Source: JBNJGT01 sp964473285 (GTDB lineage Archaea; Nanobdellota; Nanobdellia; Woesearchaeales; JACJVW01). Taken from it: a stretch of 33,769 nt of DNA. Position numbers and translations under genes: made by a program. The stretch is from assembly GCA_964473285.1 (NCBI GenBank), contig CAYYOI010000014.1:1-33769 (forward strand). The letters run 5' to 3'. A model generated the notes under the pieces. The model saw only the letters and a program-made list of their open reading frames with translations. It had not been told where the DNA came from and did no database searches. Shown piece by piece: positions 1 through 7,365 of this stretch (position 1 is its first letter; the number at the start of each line of letters is the position of its first letter).

Positions 1-69
1 ATCTCTTCACTTTCTATAGGCTAGAGGCCTAGACTAATATTATTCGAAAAACTCAGGCTAAGAGATAGA

Positions 70-116
70 TTTAAATATGTGTGTTCTAAGATTTTATTTA
101 ACAGAATCAAAGGTGG
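70..116 (+). promoter_or_regulatory. TATA-like box and ribosome binding site of the first gene
   Basis: An archaeal-type box TTTAAATAT lies at 70-78, and AGGTGG at 111-116 sits nine bases before the ATG at 126. Together they support transcription and translation of the following nuclease gene from this point. Confidence 0.4.
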
Positions 117-125
117 TTCAACCAG

Positions 126-1463
126 ATGCCTAAGAATATATTTGATGCTTTGTTCACATATAAAGAAAACATCAAAAGAAGTCCGCAAGAAGATTATTTT
201 ACGGAAATTTTATGTTTTATCCTTAAAAGAAATAAAAAACTAGCAAAAGAATACATTAATTATTTTTTTCCTAGTATTAAAAACATTGAAATTAAAGACA
301 TAGACACACAAAGTTCATCAGACACCGAAGGTGGCGGAAGGTATGATCTTATAATTAATCTGGAAAACAATATAGCGCTAGTTTTTGAGCATAAAATAGA
401 TTCAAAAGAAAGGAAAGGTCAATTAAAAAAATATCTTAATAATAATGAACTAAATTATGTAGTATTTCTTTCAAAATCTGAATCGGATGTAATAGAGAAG
501 AATAAATCATTTAAGAAAGAAATAAGATTTGTAGCCAAAACCTGGAATGAAGTTTACAATGATTTTTTCAAAAGGCAAACATGCAAGGATCAATACCGCA
601 TTTATGAGGAATTTATTGCCTATTACGTCGATTTATTTGAATTGTATGATTATAAAGGATTTAGCATTTCTGAGGGAGAAAGGATATGGCTTAATTTTAA
701 TAAATGGTTTGATGAAGTAAGCACCTTTCTAAGGGATGTGCTTAAAATGCAAAGGAAACCTTCGTTTAATTTTTTAATGAACAAGTATTTCCTCAGAGCT
801 GTTAAAGATTTAAATAGGGCGACAAATGTTTATGATATTGCTTTAGTTTTGGATTACTATGAAGATTATAGTGATGAGCCACATATGGATTTAGAACTAT
901 ACCTTAAGAGAACTAGAGAAAATGATAAATATTACGAAAATAAAGGATTCGAAATTAAAAAACATCAAATATTCAAAATGTTGCCTTACTCTAAAACAAA
1001 TCTTAAGAAGATTATTAAGCTGGCAAATACTGTATTATCTTATGAAAAGTCAAAGCACCGTATGGAATTAAAAAAGAATCGAAACGTAACAAAGGATGTT
1101 AGTCCTAAGGAGATCAAGCGAGCTCTAGAATTCTTTGAAAACCTGATGGTATTAAACTCAAAGTTAATCCGTGATTTATCAAAAGATTATCATCAAGAAC
1201 AAGGTCTTAAATTTGAGGAAGGGGAATGCGATGAAGATGATTTTTTCTTTTGGGTATTCTATAAGAAATCGGTATATTCTATTGGCTTAAGATTGAAAGA
1301 GACGATCCATTTATATGTTGATAAAGGGGAAAACATTAACAGCGAAAATATAGCTTCAATATCGATATCAGAAGTTTGTTCTGCGAACAAAGCAGAATAT
1401 AATCTCATTTATAAATGGTGTAAGGATGCCCTTGTTAAATATATCTTAAAAAGACAGCAATAA
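126..1463 (+). CDS. PD-(D/E)XK nuclease superfamily protein (PDDEXK_4-like)
   Basis: This is a 445-residue protein. The N-terminal 120 residues carry a restriction-nuclease core: an acidic residue at D74 in GRYDLIINLE, then E88-x-K90 in ALVFEHKID on the next strand, then Q99 in the following helix. This order (D...ExK...Q) is that of the PDDEXK_4 group of PD-(D/E)XK proteins, which are often found in defence islands. The remaining 300 residues are helical, lysine-rich and unrecognised. The start is supported by AGGTGG nine bases upstream. The gene is A/T-rich compared with the phosphatase and unknown genes that follow on the other strand, which fits horizontal gain. The nuclease fold is seen in the sequence; DNA as the substrate and a defence role are inferred from the family and the neighbourhood. 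Confidence 0.72.
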   Translation: MPKNIFDALFTYKENIKRSPQEDYFTEILCFILKRNKKLAKEYINYFFPSIKNIEIKDIDTQSSSDTEGGGRYDLIINLENNIALVFEHKIDSKERKGQLKKYLNNNELNYVVFLSKSESDVIEKNKSFKKEIRFVAKTWNEVYNDFFKRQTCKDQYRIYEEFIAYYVDLFELYDYKGFSISEGERIWLNFNKWFDEVSTFLRDVLKMQRKPSFNFLMNKYFLRAVKDLNRATNVYDIALVLDYYEDYSDEPHMDLELYLKRTRENDKYYENKGFEIKKHQIFKMLPYSKTNLKKIIKLANTVLSYEKSKHRMELKKNRNVTKDVSPKEIKRALEFFENLMVLNSKLIRDLSKDYHQEQGLKFEEGECDEDDFFFWVFYKKSVYSIGLRLKETIHLYVDKGENINSENIASISISEVCSANKAEYNLIYKWCKDALVKYILKRQQ

Positions 1464-1631
1464 TGCTCTTTGATTTATTATTTGTGATAATTTGCATTTC
1501 CAGCCTTTTGACTTAAGATAATAGTTTCTTCTTTATAGAAGGGCTAGGATAGTATGCTCAGAGTCTGACATTATATTTTTAGGTAGTCTCTACTAAACTA
1601 TTTTTTTCACTTTTTAAATTCGTGATTATGT

Positions 1632-1934
1632 TTACTGGAAGTCTTTCATCTGAGCCTTGATGAGTTTGATTAGTCGTTTGTCCATGAAATCGAATACGTC
1701 GGGGATGTTAAGGACGAAGATGCGGTTGTTGAATGCGATTTCAGGGTATTTTCTTTCAAGCTCTTGTGCGATTGATTCTTCCATGCAGATGATGTCTCCT
1801 TCAAGAATCGATGGATCAAAGTCCGGTGCGTGGATGCCTGCGTAGGTGCAATTGAATTTATCCTTATAGAGCTCATAGGCGGTGCGGCTTCGGTATCTGC
1901 CTTGATTGCATAGGAATATCATTTGAAGTGCCAT
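1632..1934 (-). CDS. Low-molecular-weight tyrosine phosphatase-like protein (COG4551-type)
   Basis: This 100-residue protein begins with a phosphatase P-loop: C9-N-Q-G-R-Y-R15-S matches the CX5R(S/T) signature, with C9 as the expected nucleophile and R15 binding phosphate. Near the C-terminus NIPDVFDFMD supplies an aspartate-bearing IPD segment, where the general acid sits in this family. The length fits the short COG4551 predicted tyrosine phosphatases rather than the roughly 150-residue classical enzymes. The start could be the ATG used here or the in-frame ATG four codons later (residue 5), just before the P-loop strand. It stands alone on the minus strand, with G+C content closer to housekeeping genes than to the A/T-rich defence genes. 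The physiological substrate cannot be read from sequence. Confidence 0.7.
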   Translation of the reverse strand: MALQMIFLCNQGRYRSRTAYELYKDKFNCTYAGIHAPDFDPSILEGDIICMEESIAQELERKYPEIAFNNRIFVLNIPDVFDFMDKRLIKLIKAQMKDFQ

Positions 1935-1978
1935 TATGGTAAAAAGATATCTGGTCGTATAAGAAATTAAGATTGAAT

Positions 1979-2116
1979 CTAAAGATCTAATTTCTTCTTC
2001 ATTGTTTCATCAAACCTGGCTGATGTTTTCTCCAATTCTTTTACATCAGATTCCATTTTTTCCAGTACGTGGCTTGAAAAGCTGGTCAGATTTTTTTCAA
2101 TTTTGTTTAGGTCCAT
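1979..2116 (-). CDS. Small helical (coiled-coil-like) protein, function unknown
   Basis: An open frame of 45 residues runs from MDLNKIEKNL to KKKLDL. It is rich in K, E and hydrophobic residues spaced three to four apart, so it should form one amphipathic helix. No ribosome binding site is obvious, and an A/T-rich stretch upstream could serve a leaderless start. It lies between two minus-strand genes and could be cotranscribed with the upstream pair ending at 2176. There is no recognised family. Such short frames arise by chance in A/T-rich DNA, so this is tentative. Confidence 0.35.
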   Translation of the reverse strand: MDLNKIEKNLTSFSSHVLEKMESDVKELEKTSARFDETMKKKLDL

Positions 2117-2175
2117 TTCTATTGTAAATATGTTTTATTCTTTAAGTTTTTTTAGGTTGAGATTGGAAGCAGTCT

Positions 2176-3018
2176 TCACTTCCTGAAGAAATGCAGCTCG
2201 TTGAGCTGCATCAGCTCAGGGTTGAAAAAGGCTTTGGAACAATCGCGGCAGAGGTCAGCCTTTGCGGGATAGCCTTCCTCAGGAAAGACAATCGTTGTTG
2301 CCTCTGCACCGCAGAAATCACAGACCACTTCAATGTAGTCTCCAAAATCTATTGGTTCATCGCCTTCTCCTACATCCATTTTATATCCTCCGCATACGGT
2401 AAGTTCCATTGGTCCTTTATGGTGAATAACGTGTTGTGCCATGTGGACTTTGGGTGATACGCTTGCGAGTATTCGGTTGATGGTCTCCAGCCGCACGTCC
2501 ACAGGGCATCTGATCACCATCAAACAGGTGTCCATCTCAGGGATCTCCTGTGCTTTTCTGATTAGCCTGTTTGCCGGACCTGTGTATGTCTTGAGCCTGA
2601 CCCAGGCGCTCTGGGTAAAAGTACACTTGAGGTCTGCATAATCATGCTGCACGCCGCCAGGGACCTCGTTGTGGTCAAACAGCCGGTCGATGAAGTGATG
2701 GGCTGTCCTGTAGTCAGGTACCTGCATGTAGTTGGTGCAGGCGGATACCAGGTTTGGATGCGGCTTGTTTGACATGGCAATTCTGCAGCACCAGGGTTCG
2801 CCTAATTCCCGGATACGTGTCCTCATGGCTTTGGATATCTCGTCCGGCGCGAGGAAGAGTATCATGTCAGCCTCTGAGAGCATCCGGTGATTGCGTGGGT
2901 CTGATGCGTCGATAACCCTAACCAGCCTGAAGGGGTTGCGCCTGTTGTGGAACTCCACAATGTGGTGGTTCCCCAGGGTTGCAACAAATATGTTTGGTAT
3001 TCCCAGTTCTGTACTCAT
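2176..3018 (-). CDS. Unknown protein with C-terminal zinc ribbon
   Basis: The ATG at 3018 overlaps the stop of the upstream gene (ATGA), giving 280 residues; a longer frame upstream exists but is unlikely. The C-terminal part has CDFCG and, about 25 residues later, LCRDC, a four-cysteine zinc ribbon. The N-terminal half (strand-rich, NIFVATLGNHHIVEF onward, with SEADMILFLAPDE) is unrecognised. A middle stretch (HDYADLKC..., then VIRCPVDVRLETINRIL and ELTVCGGYKMD) faintly recalls the second domain of FtsZ/tubulin-like proteins, but there is no GGGTGS-type GTP-binding loop, so this is only a fold-level suspicion. Its base composition resembles the helicase gene at 7366 rather than the A/T-rich genes. 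It forms an operon with the 117-residue gene upstream. Confidence 0.55.
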   Translation of the reverse strand: MSTELGIPNIFVATLGNHHIVEFHNRRNPFRLVRVIDASDPRNHRMLSEADMILFLAPDEISKAMRTRIRELGEPWCCRIAMSNKPHPNLVSACTNYMQVPDYRTAHHFIDRLFDHNEVPGGVQHDYADLKCTFTQSAWVRLKTYTGPANRLIRKAQEIPEMDTCLMVIRCPVDVRLETINRILASVSPKVHMAQHVIHHKGPMELTVCGGYKMDVGEGDEPIDFGDYIEVVCDFCGAEATTIVFPEEGYPAKADLCRDCSKAFFNPELMQLNELHFFRK

Positions 3019-3368
3019 GATGACTGCTGTTCCACTTCCAAAATGACTTCCCGGAAGTAATCGTCTGCGTATCCGAAGTAATCGCCATTCTCTGAGAGGA
3101 TCTGAAGATAAAAGCATTCAGGGTGTTCGATGTCGTTTTGCTCGAGGCGCTTTTTGTGCATTTCTCTTGTAGGCTGCATGCCGGTCAATGCGTAGAATTC
3201 CCTGCCAGTCATCTTATTCTTTATGTATTGCTCCCGGAACTCCTGGTGAAGCTTTTTCTTTTCCATGTAAAGGACTTCCTCTACCTTGTCTCTAATATAA
3301 TCCTCACCCCTATGCAACCCGATGGTTTGCAGATCCCGTATCGCCGGTCTTGATAGTCTCAGTTTCAT
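3015..3368 (-). CDS. Unknown 117-residue protein
   Basis: This basic, largely helical protein begins MKLRLSRPAIRDLQTIG and matches no family I recognise. Its ATG lies about 27 bases downstream of a strong TATA box (3391-3400, minus strand), so the mRNA should be leaderless. Its stop overlaps the start of the zinc-ribbon gene (ATGA), so the two are probably translated together. A perfect 6+6 inverted repeat sits between the TATA box and the start codon, which implies repression by a dimeric regulator, possibly one of the two products. The acidic C-terminal third (residues about 80-117, SENGDYFGYADDYF) contrasts with the basic N-terminus. Function is unknown. Confidence 0.55.
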   Translation of the reverse strand: MKLRLSRPAIRDLQTIGLHRGEDYIRDKVEEVLYMEKKKLHQEFREQYIKNKMTGREFYALTGMQPTREMHKKRLEQNDIEHPECFYLQILSENGDYFGYADDYFREVILEVEQQSS

Positions 3369-3374
3369 AGGATA

Positions 3375-3400
3375 ACTGGATGTCCAGTGATATATAAATA
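3375..3400 (-). promoter_or_regulatory. Archaeal TATA box with operator-like palindrome
   Basis: Reading the minus strand, TATTTATATA (3391-3400) is a near-ideal archaeal TATA box centred about 27 bases before the ATG at 3368. Between it and the start codon, ACTGGA-TG-TCCAGT (plus strand, 3375-3388) is a perfect inverted repeat with a two-base centre. A protein bound there would block the initiating polymerase, a common archaeal repression layout. Confidence 0.6.
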
Positions 3401-3441
3401 TTGTTATTCTGAATTGGACTTGTCTAATCTTTATTGGAAAA

Positions 3442-3651
3442 ATATTTAAAGTAGCAGAAAATCTTCTATTACTATGGAATATTTTATAAAAGAGTCNNNN
3501 NNNNNNNNNNNNNNNNNNNNNNNNNNNNNNNNNNNNNNNNNNNNNNNNNNNNNNNNNNNNNNNNNNNNNNNNNNNNNNNNNNNNNNNNNNNNNNNNATAT
3601 TTAAAGTAGCAGAAAATCTTCTATTACTATGGAATATTTTATAAAAGAGTC
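3442..3651 (+). repeat. 55-bp exact duplication flanking a scaffold gap
   Basis: The 55 bases at 3442-3496 are repeated exactly at 3597-3651, on either side of 100 Ns (3497-3596). The unit carries a TATA box and the first codons of the CARF-regulator gene. An exact 55-base overlap with a placeholder gap is what a de Bruijn assembler with k=55 leaves at a contig join, so the second copy is most simply an assembly artefact. A real tandem duplication of the gene start cannot be excluded. Confidence 0.8.
3597..3606 (+). promoter_or_regulatory. TATA box of the CARF-regulator operon
   Basis: ATATTTAAAG is centred about 27 bases before the ATG at 3629, so transcription should start at or next to the start codon (leaderless). 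The same element also precedes the duplicated copy left of the gap, at 3442-3451. Confidence 0.5.
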
Positions 3652-4282
3652 TTCCGTTACCTCTCTTGGAGGTGACGAGGTGGCTAAAGTATTGATAGCA
3701 ACTCTGTACAGCCCGGATCCGGTGCTGCTTGCATCAAACAGGATAGGGGCAGACAGGCTGATTCTGATAGTTAACAAGAGGGCTGATAAGAGTCAGAAGG
3801 AAAGCCTTACATTGATCATGGATTCAATCGGAAGGGTGGTAGATGTCAAGACTATCGAGATAAGCGTTTATGATATTCCTGCGATAGCAAAGAAATGCGT
3901 TGAAGTGATTGACATGCAACCAAAAGAGGATCAGGTGTTCGTGAATATAACCTCTGGTAGAAAGACCATGGCCTTAGGCCTTTTGTTTGCAGCTTACGCA
4001 CGTTGTAATCGTATTGAGCGAATCGCTTATAATCCTGAAGATGACAAGTCTGTTGTGTATCTTCCAAAGATGTCATTCAAACTGAACGAAAGCCAGCGAA
4101 AGATCCTGGAGTATCTTTCTGAGGGAGGCGCTTGCGAGAAATCATATGCTGAGATTGCTGAGGAGATAGGATTATCCCGGGCGATGCTTTACAAGACGCT
4201 TGATGAGCTCAAGAACCTGGACTTTGTGAGTGCTGATGACTGTCTTGAGATAACTGATGCCGGGAGGATTGCGATGCTATGA
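3629..4282 (+). CDS. CARF-winged-helix regulator, Csa3-like
   Basis: This 217-residue protein has two parts. Residues 1-150 form a Rossmann-like CARF domain: strand AKVLIATLY near the start, LILIVNK in the middle, and the signature N106-I-T108-S-G-R-K112, which fits the CARF [DN]x[ST]xxx[RK] motif that contacts a cyclic oligoadenylate ligand. Residues 152-215 form a winged helix (SQRKILEYL, then YAEIAEEIGLSRAMLYKTLDELK). The layout is that of Csa3, a family that controls cas and adaptation genes in Sulfolobales. The start follows a TATA box at leaderless distance. Its stop overlaps the next start (ATGA), making it the first gene of a six-gene operon. Its composition is less A/T-rich than the rest of that operon. 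Ligand and target promoters are unknown; no type III system that could make a cyclic ligand is in the window. Confidence 0.78.
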   Translation: MEYFIKESSVTSLGGDEVAKVLIATLYSPDPVLLASNRIGADRLILIVNKRADKSQKESLTLIMDSIGRVVDVKTIEISVYDIPAIAKKCVEVIDMQPKEDQVFVNITSGRKTMALGLLFAAYARCNRIERIAYNPEDDKSVVYLPKMSFKLNESQRKILEYLSEGGACEKSYAEIAEEIGLSRAMLYKTLDELKNLDFVSADDCLEITDAGRIAML

Positions 4283-4548
4283 GTGCGATACAGAGATCTA
4301 AACCAATATTAGATGGGGATTTTGACAGGCATAAAATTACATTTCGATTCAATAATAAATTTGGAAAAAACACAAATAAAAAAGATAAACTTTATGAGAT
4401 TATTGAATTTTTAGGTACTTGGAAATTTTTGCATAATCCTGATTTCAACCGTGTCGGATTCGATACGGTAAGAATGCAAGCAGGATTAAATTCTTTTACC
4501 ATTAAAAGATTACTTAGGTTAAATAAGAACATCAAAAGATTGACTTAA
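4279..4548 (+). pseudogene. KilA-N domain fragment
   Basis: The frame starts in an ATGA overlap with the CARF regulator and encodes 89 residues. Residues about 42-73, including FLGTWKFLHNPDFNRV and RMQAGLNSFT, match the central part of KilA-N proteins, the DNA-binding domain of phage antirepressors and related proteins. The match ends abruptly at LNSFT: the expected continuation (WIEKTGAIG and the C-terminal half) is replaced by a short lysine-rich tail IKRLLRLNKNIKRLT. The N-terminal 40 residues also do not look like the usual family start. Intact members are about 250-300 residues, so this is a truncated remnant, possibly still translated because it sits in an operon. The family match is from memory and should be confirmed by a profile search. 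Confidence 0.6.
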
Positions 4549-4549
4549 A

Positions 4550-5038
4550 ATGAAAAAAAGCATCCTGAAAAAATTAGATAAAGAAACTTTGATAGATTTG
4601 CTTTTGCAATTATCTAAATTAAGTAAAGAAAACAAAGCTTTTTTGGAAACCAGGCTCAATTCTGATTTTGATAAGTTATTCTCCTTGGCCTGCAAAAAGA
4701 TAGATAAATCCTTTGCTTCATTTGAATTAATGAGCCTGAAAAATGCAAGACAGGCTTTGATGGATTTCAAGAAAGCGAAGCCTGATGATTCTATGCTTAT
4801 TGAGTTATGCTTATATTATATTAAACAAGCCTATGATTTAGAAGAGACTGATTGGCGATTCCAAGAAAATTTTTATTCAGCAATTGAGAAGGTTTATGAC
4901 ATGATATTTGATCTGATGAAAAAAGATAAATCTTTGAAAGAGAAATATGAAAAAGAAGTTAAGAAAATTATCAAGCGATCTAACGAAGGTTGGGGACATA
5001 GGGATTACCTAGATGATAAGTTCGAGGAACTGAAATGA
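4550..5038 (+). CDS. DUF6155-like helical protein
   Basis: This 162-residue, entirely helical protein opens with LDKETLIDLLLQLSKLSKENKAF, continues with a central NARQALMDFKKAKPDD segment, and ends with KKIIKRSNEGWGHRDYLDD. This arrangement resembles DUF6155, a family of unknown function common in bacteria and some archaea. The start lies one base after the stop of the KilA-N fragment, and its own stop overlaps the next start, so it is an internal operon gene. No catalytic motif is visible. The strongly conserved-looking W-G-H near the C-terminus is the only candidate functional site. Confidence 0.5.
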   Translation: MKKSILKKLDKETLIDLLLQLSKLSKENKAFLETRLNSDFDKLFSLACKKIDKSFASFELMSLKNARQALMDFKKAKPDDSMLIELCLYYIKQAYDLEETDWRFQENFYSAIEKVYDMIFDLMKKDKSLKEKYEKEVKKIIKRSNEGWGHRDYLDDKFEELK

Positions 5039-5253
5039 ACAAGCCAATTTATGAGTCTTGTAAAACATGTAAAAAAGAATGCCAGTCCGGAATCTGGCTT
5101 TCACCTCAGTTTGCCAATGAGAAGACATTGTTATTTTGCTCACAAGAGTGTAAAGATAAGTATATTCAAAATAAGCTTGAAAGGATTAAAGTGAATTATC
5201 CTTCATTTTATGAAAAGGTAAAGAATAAAGGTGCTTTTTGGATCAAAAAATGA
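5035..5253 (+). CDS. Small zinc-finger protein
   Basis: This 72-residue protein has CKTCKKEC near residue 9 and FCSQECKDKYI near residue 34, giving paired cysteines suited to one treble-clef or TRASH/MYM-like zinc site (the FCSxEC-K-Y pattern is typical of these). The C-terminal third is basic and helical. It is overlapped by ATGA at both ends, linking it to the DUF6155-like and the 140-residue genes. It could bind nucleic acid or a partner protein of the operon; nothing more specific is supported. Confidence 0.5.
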   Translation: MNKPIYESCKTCKKECQSGIWLSPQFANEKTLLFCSQECKDKYIQNKLERIKVNYPSFYEKVKNKGAFWIKK

Positions 5254-5672
5254 ATAAAAATGAAATGACTGGACATGTCGTGAATTGCATGAAATCAATA
5301 GAATATAATCTTATTTGCATAATTCATAACTTCTTCTTACCTTCAAATGTTGTTTTTTTTGATAATGTTTTACTTAATTCGGACATAATCTCTTTTGATA
5401 TGAAGGTAAAGGTAGTAAAAAAAATTTTTATGTATAGAAATATAAAGTATGATTTTGGGAATCTACATAGATTAATGACAATACTAGATCTTTTTGTTAA
5501 GGGTTCATCTTTCACTGATTTATCAGAGGGAGATTCTCAATTCATAGAAGAATTAAAATCAGATGATGTATATGATACTCATAAAGTAGAACGCCTTTAT
5601 AAGAAATTCATTGAATTATATAAAGAAGAAGATAATAATATTGCCAAATTGGCTGAGAAACTATCAAAATGA
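5250..5672 (+). CDS. Unknown helical protein, possibly HEPN-like
   Basis: The ATG at 5250 overlaps the upstream stop (ATGA), giving 140 residues; a longer frame from 5238 is less likely. The pattern is helix NCMKSIEYNLICIIHNFFLP, then LLNSDIISFDMKVKVVKKIF, then YDFGNLHRLMTILDLFVKG. This layout resembles small HEPN-type helical bundles in which the last helix normally reads like RNAFAH. Here the equivalent stretch (MTILDLFVKG) lacks the R-x4-6-H ribonuclease motif, so if it is a HEPN protein it is probably non-catalytic. The assignment is weak. The gene is the penultimate member of the CARF-led operon. Confidence 0.4.
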   Translation: MNKNEMTGHVVNCMKSIEYNLICIIHNFFLPSNVVFFDNVLLNSDIISFDMKVKVVKKIFMYRNIKYDFGNLHRLMTILDLFVKGSSFTDLSEGDSQFIEELKSDDVYDTHKVERLYKKFIELYKEEDNNIAKLAEKLSK

Positions 5673-7105
5673 ACATAAATGAACTCAAGACACTAATAAA
5701 AACCGGTGAAGGTTACACCATCGAGTTCAAAGAATCAGTAAACTCTTCATTAGGTAAAGACATTTGCGCCTTCGCAAACTCTGATGGTGGAAAAATTATT
5801 CTTGGAGTTACAGATAAAGGAAAAATCAAAGGATACAGATTAACAAATAAAGATAAATCAAAAATTCAAGATATCACAAAAAATATGAATCCTTCATTCA
5901 ATGTGAATATTGAACAAGTAGAAGACTTAACACTCATTTATGTTCCAACAGGGAAAAATAAGCCCTACACAGTAAATGGACATTTCTATTTAAGACAAGG
6001 AGCAAGCTCTCAACAACTGAACAGGGATGAGGTGAGAGATTTCTTTGAAAGGGAGAATCATATCTCATTCGAGAAGCAAACTGTTGAGTTTGAGGGTAAA
6101 GATTTTTCAAATCAATCTCTAAAAGAATTCAAAAAAAAAGCAAATCTCAATCTTAGTAAGGAACAGTTATTAAAGAATCTAAATTTAATGACTAATGATA
6201 AAATAAACAACGCTGGAATATTATATTTTACAAAAAATATTAAGAGATACCATCCTAATTCTTTTATAACATGTGTTTTATATCAGGACAATGAACAAAT
6301 AGATATACTAGACAAGAAGGAATTTAACAAGGACTTAAAACATAACCTCGAAGAAGCTTACAAGTATACAGTATCAAAGTTAAATAATGCAATAATTATC
6401 TCAGGGAAGATATCCCATGAGAGAAAATTGGAAATTCCCCAAGAAGCTTTAAGAGAAGCAATAATAAATGCAATGATACATAAAGATTATTTGTTTCCAG
6501 CACACATCCAAATAAATATTACACAAGAAAAAGTGGAGATCGTTAATCCTGGGAAATTGCTATTTCCTAAAAAAGAATTTGGGAAAACAAGTGCTTATAG
6601 AAATCCGATTCTAGCAGACTTGATGTTAAGGACAGGAGATATAGAAAAAATTGGCTCAGGGATCAAAAGAATAAAAAGACTTTGTAAGGAAAATGGAATT
6701 AAAGTAAAATTTGAAACGAATCAAATATTCAGAACTATTTTCTATAGAAACCAGGCAAAAACCATGCAAGCAGGAGGAAAAATTAAGGAAAAATTTAACT
6801 CACTATCTCCTGAACAGGAAAAAGAACTGAAATTATTATTAAAAGACCTTAATATTGAGTGGTCAGAAAAGTGGTCAGAAAAGTGGTCAGAAAAGTGGTC
6901 AGAATTGATTAAGAGAAGAAAACAAATATTAATTTTAATAATCAAGAATCCAAGAATTACACGTTCCGAACTAAGTGAAAAAATAGGAATCAACTCTTCA
7001 GCTATACAAAAACACTTAGAAGTATTAAAACAAAAAGAAATAATTATAAGAAAAGGATCTGATAAAGGGGGATATTGGGAAATAAAAAAGGATACTATTC
7101 GCTGA
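5669..7105 (+). CDS. AlbA_2 (Schlafen-like) / HATPase / winged-helix protein
   Basis: This 478-residue protein has three recognisable parts. Residues 1-130 are an AlbA_2 (Schlafen AlbA) domain: EGYTIEFKESVNSSLGKDI, then FANSDGGKIILGVTDKG, then HFYLRQGASS. Residues about 230-350 form a histidine-kinase-type ATPase-like domain (ALREAIINAMIHKDY, EIVNPGKLLF, IGSGIKRI). A winged helix ends the protein (ITRSELSEKIGINSSAIQKHLEVL, with a final GSDKGGYWEI). A linker at residues 398-412 consists of four W-S-E units separated by lysine (EKWSEKWSEKWSE), encoded by 12-base tandem repeats. The start overlaps the previous stop (ATGA). The family is usually annotated as a putative transcriptional regulator or RecG-like ATP-binding protein, and Schlafen-related AlbA_2 proteins are often linked to defence. 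Biochemical activity is unknown. Confidence 0.75.
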   Translation: MNINELKTLIKTGEGYTIEFKESVNSSLGKDICAFANSDGGKIILGVTDKGKIKGYRLTNKDKSKIQDITKNMNPSFNVNIEQVEDLTLIYVPTGKNKPYTVNGHFYLRQGASSQQLNRDEVRDFFERENHISFEKQTVEFEGKDFSNQSLKEFKKKANLNLSKEQLLKNLNLMTNDKINNAGILYFTKNIKRYHPNSFITCVLYQDNEQIDILDKKEFNKDLKHNLEEAYKYTVSKLNNAIIISGKISHERKLEIPQEALREAIINAMIHKDYLFPAHIQINITQEKVEIVNPGKLLFPKKEFGKTSAYRNPILADLMLRTGDIEKIGSGIKRIKRLCKENGIKVKFETNQIFRTIFYRNQAKTMQAGGKIKEKFNSLSPEQEKELKLLLKDLNIEWSEKWSEKWSEKWSELIKRRKQILILIIKNPRITRSELSEKIGINSSAIQKHLEVLKQKEIIIRKGSDKGGYWEIKKDTIR

Positions 7106-7151
7106 AAAGACGTTATAAAGAAAATTAAAGTAAAATTTGAAACGAATCAAA
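6697..7151 (+). repeat. 29-bp direct repeat, inside and downstream of the AlbA_2 gene
   Basis: The 29 bases at 6697-6725, inside the ATPase-like part of the gene, recur exactly at 7123-7151, 18 bases after the stop codon. Beyond the repeat the two copies diverge. The downstream copy leads into a different C-terminal relic, so the repeat looks like a recombination scar between paralogous genes. Confidence 0.7.
6860..6904 (+). repeat. 12-bp in-frame tandem repeat (W-S-E-K units)
   Basis: TGGTCAGAAAAG is repeated three times, followed by a partial fourth unit (TGGTCAGAA). It codes for the linker between the ATPase-like domain and the winged helix. Because the unit is 12 bases, slippage changes linker length without breaking the frame. 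Confidence 0.85.
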
Positions 7152-7190
7152 AAAGGTGCAGGAAATAATATATGGTATGAATTAAAATGA
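7123..7190 (+). pseudogene. Relic of an alternative AlbA_2-protein C-terminus
   Basis: After the 29-base repeat, one frame reads RIKKGAGNNIWYELK then stop (7188-7190). That is the usual ending of the winged-helix tail in this family (compare RKGSDKGGYWEI at the end of the intact gene). It has no start of its own and appears to be the tail of a lost or exchanged gene copy. Confidence 0.5.
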
Positions 7191-7283
7191 CACTCATTGA
7201 ATTGGTTCAGAAACATTTTTCACGCCTTTCATATCTGAAATAATTCGAAATCGGTTTCACATCTAAAAGGAAAGTGGGTAGGA

Positions 7284-7293
7284 TATTAAATAA
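7284..7293 (+). promoter_or_regulatory. TATA-like box upstream of the helicase gene
   Basis: TATTAAATAA predicts a transcript start near 7310-7316, shortly before the helicase gene. This may be the promoter for the gene train that ends with cas2, since no gap between those genes exceeds 36 bases. Confidence 0.35.
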
Positions 7294-7365
7294 TAGCCAG
7301 AAGATACCAGATAAAAAGAAATTACTGTGTTTACCGCGAGAGTTGCAAACAGGAAATTATTGAGA

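Noticed and set aside
3442..3496. A second, truncated copy of the CARF-regulator gene
   Set aside because: The copy is exactly the 55-base assembly overlap and ends at the N gap, so it is more likely an artefact than a gene.
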